Source: Irineochytrium annulatum
Taxonomy: Eukaryota > Chytridiomycota > Chytridiomycetes > Chytridiales > Chytridiaceae
Length of the DNA stretch: 64,000 bases
Direction of reading: 5' to 3'
NCBI GenBank assembly: GCA_027600665.1
Contig: JADGJL010000010.1
Coordinates: forward strand, 1 to 64,000
Shown piece by piece: positions 56,801 to 64,000 of the stretch; positions within the stretch are counted from its first letter, which is position 1, and the number at the start of each line of letters is the position of its first letter. Below the pieces are notes generated by a model. It was given only the letters and a program-made list of their open reading frames with translations. It searched no databases and was not told the origin of the DNA. The position numbers were made by a program, and so were the translations under genes.

Positions 56801-59122
56801 ATTGATTTGACGGATGTATCCGAAGGAACACTCACGTTTAATCATTGGTACGAGATTGAGAGTGGATACGATTATGGATATGTGGAAGTCACCAAAGATG
56901 GTGGAACAACATGGTCAGAACTGGGCAAATTCTCACATAGTACAAACGGTAAACAATGGACACCGGTATTTTATGATCTGGATACACTTACAGGCAATGA
57001 AGTACAATTCCGGTTCCGTCTGACTTCAGACAACAGTGTTGTGAAAACAGGTTGGTTCATTGATGATTTCCGTGTACTGGGTGTTGCGGTGGAGACGGTT
57101 ACAGAGGACAATGCGGTTGTGCTTAACAGTGACAAACCGAAACCGTCCTATGATAACCCATGGTACAAAATTACGCGGACAGACAAAGCGGAATTCAACA
57201 AAACGAAACAGCAACAACCGGAAGTCGAAAAACCAGGCACAGGTTCGGTTAATCCACAAAGCCTGCCTGCAAGTGCAACGGTTACCGTACTGGAAACCGG
57301 ACGTTCGGTGAAAACGGATTCGGCTACAGGCAAGTACAGCTTCACACACGTAGCAGGTGATTACACGTTAAAAGCTGAGGCATATGGATATTATCCTCGT
57401 ACCCAGCAGGTGACAATCACCGATGGCAGTGGAGCCAAAGCCAACTTTAATCTGGAGGCAATCCCGCATGGACAGATTGAAGGTGTAGTAACGGATGAGC
57501 GGACAGGACAACCACTGGCTGATGCTTCCGTTCTCGTGGTGGAAGATGCGAATGTAGGTGAAGTTCACACAGGTTCAGATGGCAGCTTCGTTATTCAGGT
57601 ATTGGAAGGAAGCTACACTCTATCCATCCGGGCTGCGGATTATTACAGTAAGACGGTTACTGTGACTGTACCTGGTAATGGTACGGCAGAGGCGAATGTT
57701 GCCTTGAAGCCGTTCATCGGTTTTCCAGGGGAAATTGCTTATGATGATGGAACAGCAGAGAACGCACGAGCTTTTAACGCTGCGGATAACGCTTGGGCAG
57801 TTCGAATGACACCAGAGCTGGAGACCGCACAACTGACGGGTGCATCGTTCCGCTTCTGGAACACCGAATGGCCTGTACCTGGAGGTACAGCGTTCCAATA
57901 TGCCGTCTATGATGCATCGGGTGCTGGCGGAGCTCCGGGACGACAACTAGCTGGACCATTTGACGGTACTGCACTTCGTAACGATCAATGGACAACCGTT
58001 GAATTCCCGGAACCGGTCATTGTAACGGGTGATTTCTATATCGTGTATGTACAGAGCTTAGCTGGAACTAGCGCTCCGGGACTCGCTACCGATGAGGATG
58101 GTCCAAATGCAGGTCGAAGCTGGCAGCGAGTAGGTGGGGCGTGGAGCACTTCACCTGCAGAAGAAGGTAACTACATGATTCGTGCAGTTGTGAGATATCC
58201 GGTAAATGCACCTGTGCTCACAGCACCTGCGAACACATATACGAATCAATCAACTTTCACCGTGTCGGGAACCTCTCCGGCATCCGGCGCTCAGATTAAG
58301 ATCTACAACGGCAAAGATCTGGCTGGTACAACAACTGTCGCAAATGGGAAGTTCTCATACGGTGTGAAACTACGTTCTGGGATTAATGCGATTACGGCCG
58401 AGGCTGTGGTGGACGGAAAAACAACCGATCGTTCACTGCCCGTTGTCATCATTTTGGATCAAACCAAACCACAGTTGACCATCACGAGCCCGACGGAAGG
58501 AAGCCGGATCAACACGGAAGTTGTTCATGTAACAGGTAATATCGTGGAACAATTCCTCGATAAGTTGACTGTTAACGGACAAACCGTACAAGTGGGCAAA
58601 GACAGAAGCTTCAGTCATCGCGTATTGGTTAACGAAGGCGAGAACACGATAACCATTACAGCAACCGATCTTGCTGGCAACAAAACAACGGTAACCCGCA
58701 CCGTATACGTGGAAACGGCGTTGCCAGAACTTACGAATATTACGCCAGCTGAAGATGTTCGAATCACATCAGGGGAGAGTGTCACCGTATCGTTTGACAG
58801 TAAACCTGGACTTCAAGCATCTTTCCGGATTCAGTTACCGCTGAATCTAAATGCCCCAGGGGCAGGAGAGATTCCATTGGTGGAGACTGAGCCAGGTCGT
58901 TACACGGGTACGTACACAACACCTTCATCCCTTACTCTTGAGGGTGGAGTCATTGTAATTCGTGCTCAGGATGCAGCTGGCAACAAAGTAGAAGCCGAAG
59001 CAGCTGGACGATTGTTCGTCAGCGCAGCACAGGAACAATCCAATCCAGAACCAGATTCGAGTCCTGAAGTGGACGAATCCAATGAACCTGCTCCATCGTC
59101 TGCTGAGGGTCTTCAACCTTAA
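53873..59122 (+). CDS. Secreted subtilisin-family (S8) protease, bacillopeptidase F-like, multidomain
   Basis: The protein has 1749 residues. A signal peptide (SIGLSLLLAFSIIHPVSA) is followed by an inhibitor-type prodomain (about 60-180) and a peptidase S8 domain. Catalytic Asp249 is in ANLDSGVDYTHPAL, His295 in GDGHGTHTMG and Ser472 in NGTSMAGPH. After it come two immune-inhibitor/MAM-like domains (about 660-825 and 920-1075) separated by a fibronectin III-like domain. Two carboxypeptidase-regulatory-like domains (about 1125-1285) and several Ig-like modules follow, then a Pro/Glu/Ser-rich tail. It is larger than B. subtilis Bpr (about 1430). TTG start behind AAAGGGAGTGG. It probably degrades extracellular protein. 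No cell-wall anchor motif was seen. Confidence 0.9.
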   Translation: MIKINRLRKPISIGLSLLLAFSIIHPVSAENSTSSKLDMKSGLAKVSEVKVNAKLTKEFEGSEYVTYLVKMKEQVDTAAVSKQALEKATIAKQTPSATKLSVRNSVVSSLRETASRTQYPLETYLEKEVDLGKVKEYKSYFIVNSLAVTSTKEVMEQIALLPEVEKILPNETRYLQKAEVSKEPASAAPAKDAVQTPAKDASVGVKDKEPAAKDKLATENVEWNLDYINAPAVWDRGIDGTGIVVANLDSGVDYTHPALRSKWRGLDASGNIVDPELSWYDPHSNASLPADGDGHGTHTMGTMVGSEPDGTNQIGVAPGAKWIGVRIFNPETTDAIILDGGQWLIAPVDAEGNLHPELAPDVVNNSWGGGAGLDEWFRPMVQAWRDAQIFPEFSAGNVRLGNPGGPGSVANPANYPESFATGATDINGNLASFSLLGPSPYGEIKPEVSAPGVNIRSAVPGGVYEGGWNGTSMAGPHTTALAALLLQANHSLTVDQLEQIITDTATPRTDSQYPTSPNNGYGHGIINALDAVGSVLEGIGTVSGRVVTAGDDLEEPVLEHTPVNSAFTGIDIPLTAHVTDNVAVVSVEAFAKTTGTNQYVYLPMNRIAGDSKDGTYTATIPAFLIEPQGVEYYIRVNDYGNNGFDSQVYKVAVSNGVQPGYLQDFEEDQLGFTTGGTGSTWVWGAPSSGPGSAYSGDKVIATNLQGTYLANSNAYLLAPPIDLTESPEGALLSFKHWYDLENNIDFGKVYIASEDSDYVFEELLSFTGTGGNWKKQYVDLRAYAGQQVFVKFNLTSDNSVQKAGWYIDDFAVEELDELAPGAPAGLTATADILGNVALNWTGASDEDLESYVVYRSTTAGTSYEAIGSTTGTTFTDTTTVTDSTYYYAVAALDYSGNESDKSNEVSITVEVPEDIYIDHFDGSDDNGWTHSGTKDEWERGIPVTGPASAVSPPNVWATDLDNTYENGSNYSLVSPVIDLTDVSEGTLTFNHWYEIESGYDYGYVEVTKDGGTTWSELGKFSHSTNGKQWTPVFYDLDTLTGNEVQFRFRLTSDNSVVKTGWFIDDFRVLGVAVETVTEDNAVVLNSDKPKPSYDNPWYKITRTDKAEFNKTKQQQPEVEKPGTGSVNPQSLPASATVTVLETGRSVKTDSATGKYSFTHVAGDYTLKAEAYGYYPRTQQVTITDGSGAKANFNLEAIPHGQIEGVVTDERTGQPLADASVLVVEDANVGEVHTGSDGSFVIQVLEGSYTLSIRAADYYSKTVTVTVPGNGTAEANVALKPFIGFPGEIAYDDGTAENARAFNAADNAWAVRMTPELETAQLTGASFRFWNTEWPVPGGTAFQYAVYDASGAGGAPGRQLAGPFDGTALRNDQWTTVEFPEPVIVTGDFYIVYVQSLAGTSAPGLATDEDGPNAGRSWQRVGGAWSTSPAEEGNYMIRAVVRYPVNAPVLTAPANTYTNQSTFTVSGTSPASGAQIKIYNGKDLAGTTTVANGKFSYGVKLRSGINAITAEAVVDGKTTDRSLPVVIILDQTKPQLTITSPTEGSRINTEVVHVTGNIVEQFLDKLTVNGQTVQVGKDRSFSHRVLVNEGENTITITATDLAGNKTTVTRTVYVETALPELTNITPAEDVRITSGESVTVSFDSKPGLQASFRIQLPLNLNAPGAGEIPLVETEPGRYTGTYTTPSSLTLEGGVIVIRAQDAAGNKVEAEAAGRLFVSAAQEQSNPEPDSSPEVDESNEPAPSSAEGLQP

Positions 59123-59175
59123 TTATTTCAAAGTATGTCATGGAAGATAACTGTATTTAGCACATTGAAGCAAGA

Positions 59176-59213
59176 AGCCGATAAGCCGAGGTATCCTGGC
59201 TTGTCGGCTTTTT
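59176..59213 (+). terminator. Rho-independent terminator
   Basis: AGCCGATAAGCC pairs with GGCTTGTCGGCT around GAGGTATCCT, followed by a T run. Confidence 0.88.
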
Positions 59214-59323
59214 GTTATATCCTCTTTTCATAGCTGACGCCTAAGATTAGTTCGAGCAAAATGCATATACTGCATGGTTTGCAGCATTAGGATTAACAAA
59301 TACGATGACAGGAGGAGTGAACT

Positions 59324-60085
59324 GTGGGAGTTGATGCAGTACAACGATCCCAACCGTTACGAAGTAAATGGCTCAAAACCAAAATGTTGCTGAATAACTC
59401 GGCGATCAAACCATTTATCCCTGATACACAACGATATAGCCAATCCAACTTGAAGACCATGCTGGAGAAATATAGGATGGTATATGTCAAACCCGAGATA
59501 GGCACCTTTGGAATGGGAGTCATTAAAGCTGAAATGCACAATCAGCACCACTTCGCTTACCAGATTGGTCAAAAGCGTCTGACGTTCAACAGCTTTGAGT
59601 CATTCTATCGAAGCCTGACCCATCGAATTAAGCAAAAAAGCTATCTTATTCAACGAGGTATCCATCTGCTGCAACATAATAACAGGCGCTTTGACATTCG
59701 GGTAATGGTTCAATTAAATCCCGGGCAGGCGTGGGAAGCGACAGGGGTCATAGGCCGACTGGGTCATCCAAAGAAAATTGTGACCAACTACCATAGCGGT
59801 GCGAAGCCAATGAGCATTCATACGTTGTTGAGATCCCATGCCTCTGACAAGCGGATTAACGAATTGATCCAGGAGATGAATCACCTGGGCATCCATATCG
59901 CTCGGCACATGCGGAAGAAATACACGCGTTTGAAAAGCATTGGGGTGGATATCGGGCTTGATCGAAGTCTGACTCCATGGATTATTGAGGTAAACGCGAA
60001 GCCAGATCCCTATATATTCAATCAGTTAAAGGACAAGACAATGTATCGCAAGGTGATTCGATATTATCGTCAGAACGCACTATAA
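59324..60085 (+). CDS. YheC/YheD-like ATP-grasp protein (spore-coat associated)
   Basis: The protein has 253 residues. ATP-grasp features are visible in YVKPEIGTFGMGVIKAE (nucleotide-binding lysine and glycine loop), RRFDIRVMVQLN and the metal-binding IIEVNAKPDP near the C terminus. The layout matches YheC/YheD proteins, which coat spores in B. subtilis. The ligated substrate is unknown. GTG start at 59324 with AGGAGGAG upstream. Single-gene unit. Confidence 0.85.
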   Translation: MGVDAVQRSQPLRSKWLKTKMLLNNSAIKPFIPDTQRYSQSNLKTMLEKYRMVYVKPEIGTFGMGVIKAEMHNQHHFAYQIGQKRLTFNSFESFYRSLTHRIKQKSYLIQRGIHLLQHNNRRFDIRVMVQLNPGQAWEATGVIGRLGHPKKIVTNYHSGAKPMSIHTLLRSHASDKRINELIQEMNHLGIHIARHMRKKYTRLKSIGVDIGLDRSLTPWIIEVNAKPDPYIFNQLKDKTMYRKVIRYYRQNAL

Positions 60086-60143
60086 TGAATGACCATGTCA
60101 AAGCGAATCCAGAAAATCATGTGAAAATAAATATGTGAAAATG

Positions 60144-60168
60144 AAGCATCCATCGGGATGCTTTTTCT
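60144..60168 (+). terminator. Rho-independent terminator
   Basis: AAGCATCC and GGATGCTT form a stem with a 4-base loop, followed by TTTCTTTT. Confidence 0.85.
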
Positions 60169-60206
60169 TTTGCTTGCATATGACAGCAGGGAAGTATTCT
60201 CCTTTC

Positions 60207-60235
60207 TTCACATTAATGATATAACATGATATATT
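60207..60235 (+). promoter_or_regulatory. Promoter and operator of the GntR-type regulator
   Basis: TTCACA at 60207-60212, a 17-base spacer and TATATT at 60230-60235 form a promoter. TGATATAACATGATAT at 60217-60232 lies across it. The same motif, with two differences in 16 bases, recurs at 61598-61613 before the GH125 gene. Confidence 0.6.
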
Positions 60236-60281
60236 AGGATGTAGAACATGAGAAGTATGGGTATTTATGGAGGTGCTTGTA

Positions 60282-61445
60282 TTGGGGAAAGACTCGGCAT
60301 CCAAGCCGATGTATGAACAGATCTTTGAATCCTTGCGCGAACGGATACAGCTTCATCAATATCAAGTGGGTGAGCGTGTTCCTTCGGAGAAGGAATTATG
60401 TGATGAATTTGGAGTTAGCCGGATTACGACGAAAAAAGCGCTTGAGATGTTGGCGAGTGAACAATTGATTGTACGTCAGCCGGGACGGGGTTCTTTTGTA
60501 GCCGACACGGCAGAGGGTATGCAGGAAAGACCTAACAGACCTGCTCCGCATGGTGCGGTGAAAGATCCAGAGAAGAAGCTGCTCATTGGTCTGGTCATTA
60601 CCAACTTCAGTGATATGTATGGTACAGAACTGTTATATGGCATGGAAGAAGCTTCACGAGAGCATGATTGTTTTCTCGTACTTAGACGATCCTTCGGGAT
60701 TCCCGAGCAGGAGGAACGCAGCATTCAGGAACTGCTGGAACTGGGTGTGGACGGATTGATCATTTTCCCTGCACAGGGTGAATATTTCAGCGATGAGATT
60801 CTTAAACTGGTCGTGAACAAATTCCCGTTTGTTCTGATTGACCGGTATCTGAAAGGCATTCCAGCTTCTTCGGTCAGTACAGATAACGTAGGCGCGGCGA
60901 GAGAAGGGATGAATTATCTGTTCCACCTGGGTCATCGACACATTGCTTTTCTTACACAGCCTCCGGCCAACACCACACCGATTGAAGAACGAATTGAAGG
61001 GATTATTGAGGCACATCATGATCAAGGTGTGCTGGTGAACAGAGAATTGTGGTTGGAATCTTTTCTTTCGACATTGCCTAGTGTGTTCGATCCTCAGGTC
61101 GAGGTCCGCGATGTGGAGACACTGGTAGAACATTTGCAGAAATATCCGGAGATTACTGCACTCTTTGCTGCGGAATACCATATTGCTTTACTTGCAGAAC
61201 AAGCAGCTGCTCGGCTGGGTCTGAAGATTCCGGAAGATTTGTCCATCATTTGTTTTGACAGTCCAAACGCTGCCGAAGGAAGCCGTGTAACACATATGCG
61301 ACAGAGTCAGTTTGATATGGGGAAACAAGCATTCGAGATGGTGCTCCAAAATATGCAGAACAACGAAATGGCAGTGAACAGGGTTGTTTTGCCTGCCCGA
61401 TTGGTGAAGGGGAAATCAACGAGTATAGTGAAACAAAAGGGTTAA
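60282..61445 (+). CDS. GntR/LacI-hybrid (AraR-like) transcriptional regulator
   Basis: The protein has 387 residues. The N-terminal GntR winged helix (about 8-75) has EKELCDEFGVSRITTKKALE and QPGRGSFV. The C-terminal sugar-binding domain is LacI-like (ASSVSTDNVGAAREGMNYLF, HRHIAFLTQPPA, LSIICFDSPNAAEGSRVTHM). This is the AraR arrangement. TTG 60282 has GGAGGTG 6 bases upstream; the ATG at 60267 overlaps that site. It is probably a repressor of itself and of the mannosidase/ABC operon that follows. Ligand unknown, perhaps a mannoside. Confidence 0.9.
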   Translation: MGKDSASKPMYEQIFESLRERIQLHQYQVGERVPSEKELCDEFGVSRITTKKALEMLASEQLIVRQPGRGSFVADTAEGMQERPNRPAPHGAVKDPEKKLLIGLVITNFSDMYGTELLYGMEEASREHDCFLVLRRSFGIPEQEERSIQELLELGVDGLIIFPAQGEYFSDEILKLVVNKFPFVLIDRYLKGIPASSVSTDNVGAAREGMNYLFHLGHRHIAFLTQPPANTTPIEERIEGIIEAHHDQGVLVNRELWLESFLSTLPSVFDPQVEVRDVETLVEHLQKYPEITALFAAEYHIALLAEQAAARLGLKIPEDLSIICFDSPNAAEGSRVTHMRQSQFDMGKQAFEMVLQNMQNNEMAVNRVVLPARLVKGKSTSIVKQKG

Positions 61446-61476
61446 TTTTAGCGGCCTATATTCATTGGGTTTAATC

Positions 61477-61507
61477 AGAGACTTCGTGAAAACGAGGTCT
61501 CTTTTTG
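61477..61507 (+). terminator. Rho-independent terminator
   Basis: AGAGACTTCGT pairs with ACGAGGTCTCT with one mismatch around a 4-base loop, followed by TTTTT. Confidence 0.85.
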
Positions 61508-61596
61508 GTATGGATAAAAAGGGGAACATCACCTAGATTGGTATATTATTTAGATTAAAAAAATGATAATAACATGCTAATATACAAATAAATATA

Positions 61597-61641
61597 TTGA
61601 CATAACATTATATTCGTTTTAGGATGATGAAAGCGGTTAAT
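61597..61641 (+). promoter_or_regulatory. Promoter, operator and cre-like site of the mannosidase operon
   Basis: TTGACA at 61597-61602, a 17-base spacer and TAGGAT at 61620-61625 form the promoter. TGACATAACATTATAT at 61598-61613 resembles the motif at the regulator's own promoter. TGAAAGCGGTTAAT at 61628-61641 is one mismatch from the remembered cre consensus and would block elongation under catabolite repression. Confidence 0.7.
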
Positions 61642-61667
61642 AAACTGGATTACATAAGGAGGACAAC

Positions 61668-62969
61668 ATGCTGACACCCAGAGAAGATCAAGACATTTCC
61701 CCCTCGATATACGACATGATTGATCGAGTTAACAAACGTATGCCGGATTATCCGGAACTTAACCAAATGTTTAAAACCTGTTTTACCAATACGATGGCGA
61801 CTACCATTCAGCGCAAAGAAGATGGAACAACTTTTGTGATTACGGGAGATATCCCTGCCATGTGGTTACGTGATTCTGCTGCACAGGTCAGACCGTATCT
61901 GGTTCTCGCTTCAGAGGATGAAGATATCGCCGACATGATCGCTGGACTGGTTGAACGGCAACTGAATTATATTCTCCTAGACCCTTATGCAAACGCTTTT
62001 AATGAGACAGAGAGTGGGAAAGGACATCAGGAAGATCTAACGCAGATGAATGATTGGATCTGGGAACGGAAGTATGAGATTGACTCTCTGGCTTATCCAA
62101 TTCAGCTCAGTTATCTCCTGTGGAAGAACACGGGAAGAACAACTCAATTCAATGATACGTTCCGCAAAGCAACCCAGATTATCATGCAGTTATGGCAAGT
62201 GGAGCAGCATCATGAGACGAAATCACCCTACACGTTCCAACGTCTGGATGCGCCCGAAACCGATACGCTCAGCCGAGATGGACGAGGTACTGAAACAGCC
62301 TATACAGGCATGACATGGTCGGGATTCCGTCCCAGCGATGATCGCTGTGAATATGGCTATCTTATACCATCCAATATGTTCGCTGTTGTGGCGCTGAGAT
62401 ATCTACAGGAAATTGCCGAAGTCGTGTTCGAGGATAAAGGGCTGTTAGCAACTGCTCAGCAGTTGGAGGAACAGATCAACCAAGGTATTCAGGATTATGG
62501 TACTGTCGAACATCCGGAATATGGCACCATATATGCGTACGAAACCGACGGGAAAGGCAATCACAATCTGATGGATGATGCCAATGTACCAAGCCTGCTG
62601 TCTTTACCTTATCTCGGATATGTTGATGAGAACGACGAGGTGTATCAGAATACACGCCGATTCATTCTATCCTCACACAACCCGTATTTCTATGAGGGAA
62701 CAGCAGCAGCTGGAATCGGTAGTCCACATACACCGGATGGGTACATCTGGCATATCGCTTTATCGATGCAGGGGCTGACTACAACGGATCGCAACGAAAA
62801 ACTGCGATTGCTCCAGCTTATCCAACAGACGGATGCGGGCACCGGCCTTACCCATGAAGGCTTTTCGGCTAACGATCCACATGAGTATACCCGCCCATGG
62901 TTTTCATGGTCCAACATGCTCTTTAGTGAACTGATGATGGATTATTGCGGATTCCGCGTAGAGAAATAG
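61668..62969 (+). CDS. GH125 exo-alpha-1,6-mannosidase-like glycosidase
   Basis: The protein has 433 residues, no signal peptide and an (alpha/alpha)6-barrel. Family-125 motifs are TFVITGDIPAMWLRDSAAQV, DPYANAFNE, the block TGMTWSGFRPSDDRCEYGYL and HEGFSANDPHEYTRPWFSWSN. It is an inverting enzyme that trims alpha-1,6-linked mannose from mannan or N-glycan fragments in the cytoplasm. AAGGAGGACA precedes the ATG. A binding-protein gene follows 96 bases later, so this is the first gene of a mannoside-use operon. Confidence 0.92.
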   Translation: MLTPREDQDISPSIYDMIDRVNKRMPDYPELNQMFKTCFTNTMATTIQRKEDGTTFVITGDIPAMWLRDSAAQVRPYLVLASEDEDIADMIAGLVERQLNYILLDPYANAFNETESGKGHQEDLTQMNDWIWERKYEIDSLAYPIQLSYLLWKNTGRTTQFNDTFRKATQIIMQLWQVEQHHETKSPYTFQRLDAPETDTLSRDGRGTETAYTGMTWSGFRPSDDRCEYGYLIPSNMFAVVALRYLQEIAEVVFEDKGLLATAQQLEEQINQGIQDYGTVEHPEYGTIYAYETDGKGNHNLMDDANVPSLLSLPYLGYVDENDEVYQNTRRFILSSHNPYFYEGTAAAGIGSPHTPDGYIWHIALSMQGLTTTDRNEKLRLLQLIQQTDAGTGLTHEGFSANDPHEYTRPWFSWSNMLFSELMMDYCGFRVEK

Positions 62970-63065
62970 GATTACGCACAGAAATAGATAGGAAAGCAAG
63001 AGAGAACCTGCGAGTACATCATAACGTTCGGAGTTCGTTGAATTCCGACAAGAGGAGAGCGAACC

Positions 63066-64000
63066 ATGAGAAAAATATCTTTGAAAATGCCGGTAGCAGC
63101 AGTTATGACATCCTTGCTCATTCTAACGACAGCCTGTTCAGGCGGAAGTTCAAGTACAGGCACAACCAGTGATGGCAAGAAGGAAGTAACCGTATCGTTC
63201 CGTTCTTCAGGATCTGAAGATACACTTACGAAGTTTTTCCAATCCGGATTGGTGGATCAATTCGAGAAAGAAAATCCAGATATCAAAATCAACATTGCTC
63301 CTGTATTGGCAAGTGAAGGTGATTATACGTCCAAAATGGTTTTGCAGATGAAATCGCCTGACACGGCGCCTGATGTTATTGCCGAAGATACATCTATTAT
63401 CAAATCCGATGCTGCTGCGGGATATCTGGAGCCGCTGGATACACAGGTTCAGGGCTGGTCCGATTGGGAAGAACACATCATCGACAACCTGAAGGCAGGG
63501 GTTACGGGTGAAGATGGCAAGGTATACGGTGTTCCGGCTACCTCGGATACACGCGGGATCTGGTACAACAAGGAATTGTTTCAACAGGCAGGTCTGGAAG
63601 TTCCATTCAAACCTGCAAGCTGGGCAGAAGTACTCGAAGCAGCACGTACCATCAAGCAAAAACTGCCAGGTGTGACACCGCTTAATATGATCGTGGGCAA
63701 AGCAAACGGTGAAGGGGTTACCATGCAGACGCTGGAAATGCTGCTCTATGGTACGGCAGACACATTGTATGACGATACCAGCAAGAAATGGGTCGTGAAC
63801 AGCCCGGGCCTTCTGGATTCTTTCAAATTCATAGATCAAGTGTTCAACACGGATAAAACAGGTCCGACCATGCAGGTCGCCTTGAATGGACAAGCTGGCA
63901 GTATTGCATTCCAGCAACAGTTCCCGCAAGACAAACTGGCGATGGCTGTAGATGGTAGCTGGGCAGGTTCGACATGGGCCGAGAACGGTGCTGCTCCAAT
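63066..64000 (+). CDS. Sugar ABC transporter solute-binding lipoprotein, cut by the window end
   Basis: 311 codons are seen, open to the last base. The lipoprotein signal peptide (VMTSLLILTTACSGGSSS) has the lipobox LTTAC. The mature part (VSFRSSGSEDTLTKFFQSGL, VYGVPATSDTRGIWYNKELF) is a typical family-1 sugar-binding protein. AAGAGGAGAG precedes the ATG. It is probably cotranscribed with GH125 and binds a mannose-containing oligosaccharide. Permease genes are expected beyond the window. Confidence 0.92.
   Translation, partial: MRKISLKMPVAAVMTSLLILTTACSGGSSSTGTTSDGKKEVTVSFRSSGSEDTLTKFFQSGLVDQFEKENPDIKINIAPVLASEGDYTSKMVLQMKSPDTAPDVIAEDTSIIKSDAAAGYLEPLDTQVQGWSDWEEHIIDNLKAGVTGEDGKVYGVPATSDTRGIWYNKELFQQAGLEVPFKPASWAEVLEAARTIKQKLPGVTPLNMIVGKANGEGVTMQTLEMLLYGTADTLYDDTSKKWVVNSPGLLDSFKFIDQVFNTDKTGPTMQVALNGQAGSIAFQQQFPQDKLAMAVDGSWAGSTWAENGAAP

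Overview
The window looks like a chromosomal segment of a Paenibacillus-type bacterium. Supporting signs are moderate GC, Gram-positive ribosome binding sites with frequent GTG and TTG starts, LplB/YtcP-type sugar permeases with large lipoprotein solute-binding proteins, a YesM/YesN-type two-component pair, many glycoside hydrolases, and spore-surface genes (collagen-like, BclB-like, CgeB-like, YheC/D-like). No rRNA, tRNA, CRISPR array, prophage or intact insertion sequence was seen.

Layout. 0.4-14 kb holds metabolic and export genes: a thioredoxin-reductase-like dithiol oxidoreductase, a self-sufficient CYP102-type P450 behind a short overlapping upstream ORF, a broken small secreted-protein gene, a collagen-like protein, a TetR/MFS pair of LmrA/LmrB type, a kinase-like protein, an alpha/beta hydrolase, a metallo-beta-lactamase-fold hydrolase, and a LysE exporter divergent from an XRE-cupin regulator. 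14-21 kb is an arabinan locus: a secreted GH43 and a divergent, apparently cytoplasmic GH51, each with LamG and Ig-like modules. 21-23 kb is a Ktr potassium uptake pair. 23-30.5 kb is a sugar ABC system with two permeases, a frameshifted histidine kinase, an AraC-type response regulator and a solute-binding protein. 30.5-38.6 kb holds small proteins, a TrmB-like regulator, an MFS exporter, two tandem acetyltransferases, and a GH1 enzyme divergent from a LacI regulator. Two structured repeats lie between those last two.

38.6-45.2 kb holds a thioredoxin-like protein and a LacI-controlled ABC importer with a GH30 enzyme. The LacI gene and the importer share an almost identical perfect dyad. 45.3-48.2 kb looks like a spore- or surface-glycosylation cluster. 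48.2-50.6 kb is an AraC regulator divergent from a GH29 fucosidase, with two 17-base direct repeats 21 bases apart between them. 50.9-53 kb encodes a BclB-like collagen protein and a small secreted protein. After about 0.9 kb of noncoding DNA comes a 1749-residue secreted subtilase preceded by a 33-codon upstream ORF, then a YheC/D-like protein. From 60.2 kb to the end there is a GntR/LacI-hybrid regulator, a GH125 mannosidase and the start of a solute-binding protein gene.

The observations most worth following are: a large nested inverted-repeat element upstream of the LacI gene at 36.8 kb, with a diverged and internally deleted copy at the left edge of the window; a second multi-hairpin repeat beside it; short upstream ORFs in front of the P450, the importer and the protease, two of which overlap the next start codon by the same 8 bases; and several regulator-operator pairings readable directly from dyads. 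Family assignments come from motif recognition by eye. No database search was run.
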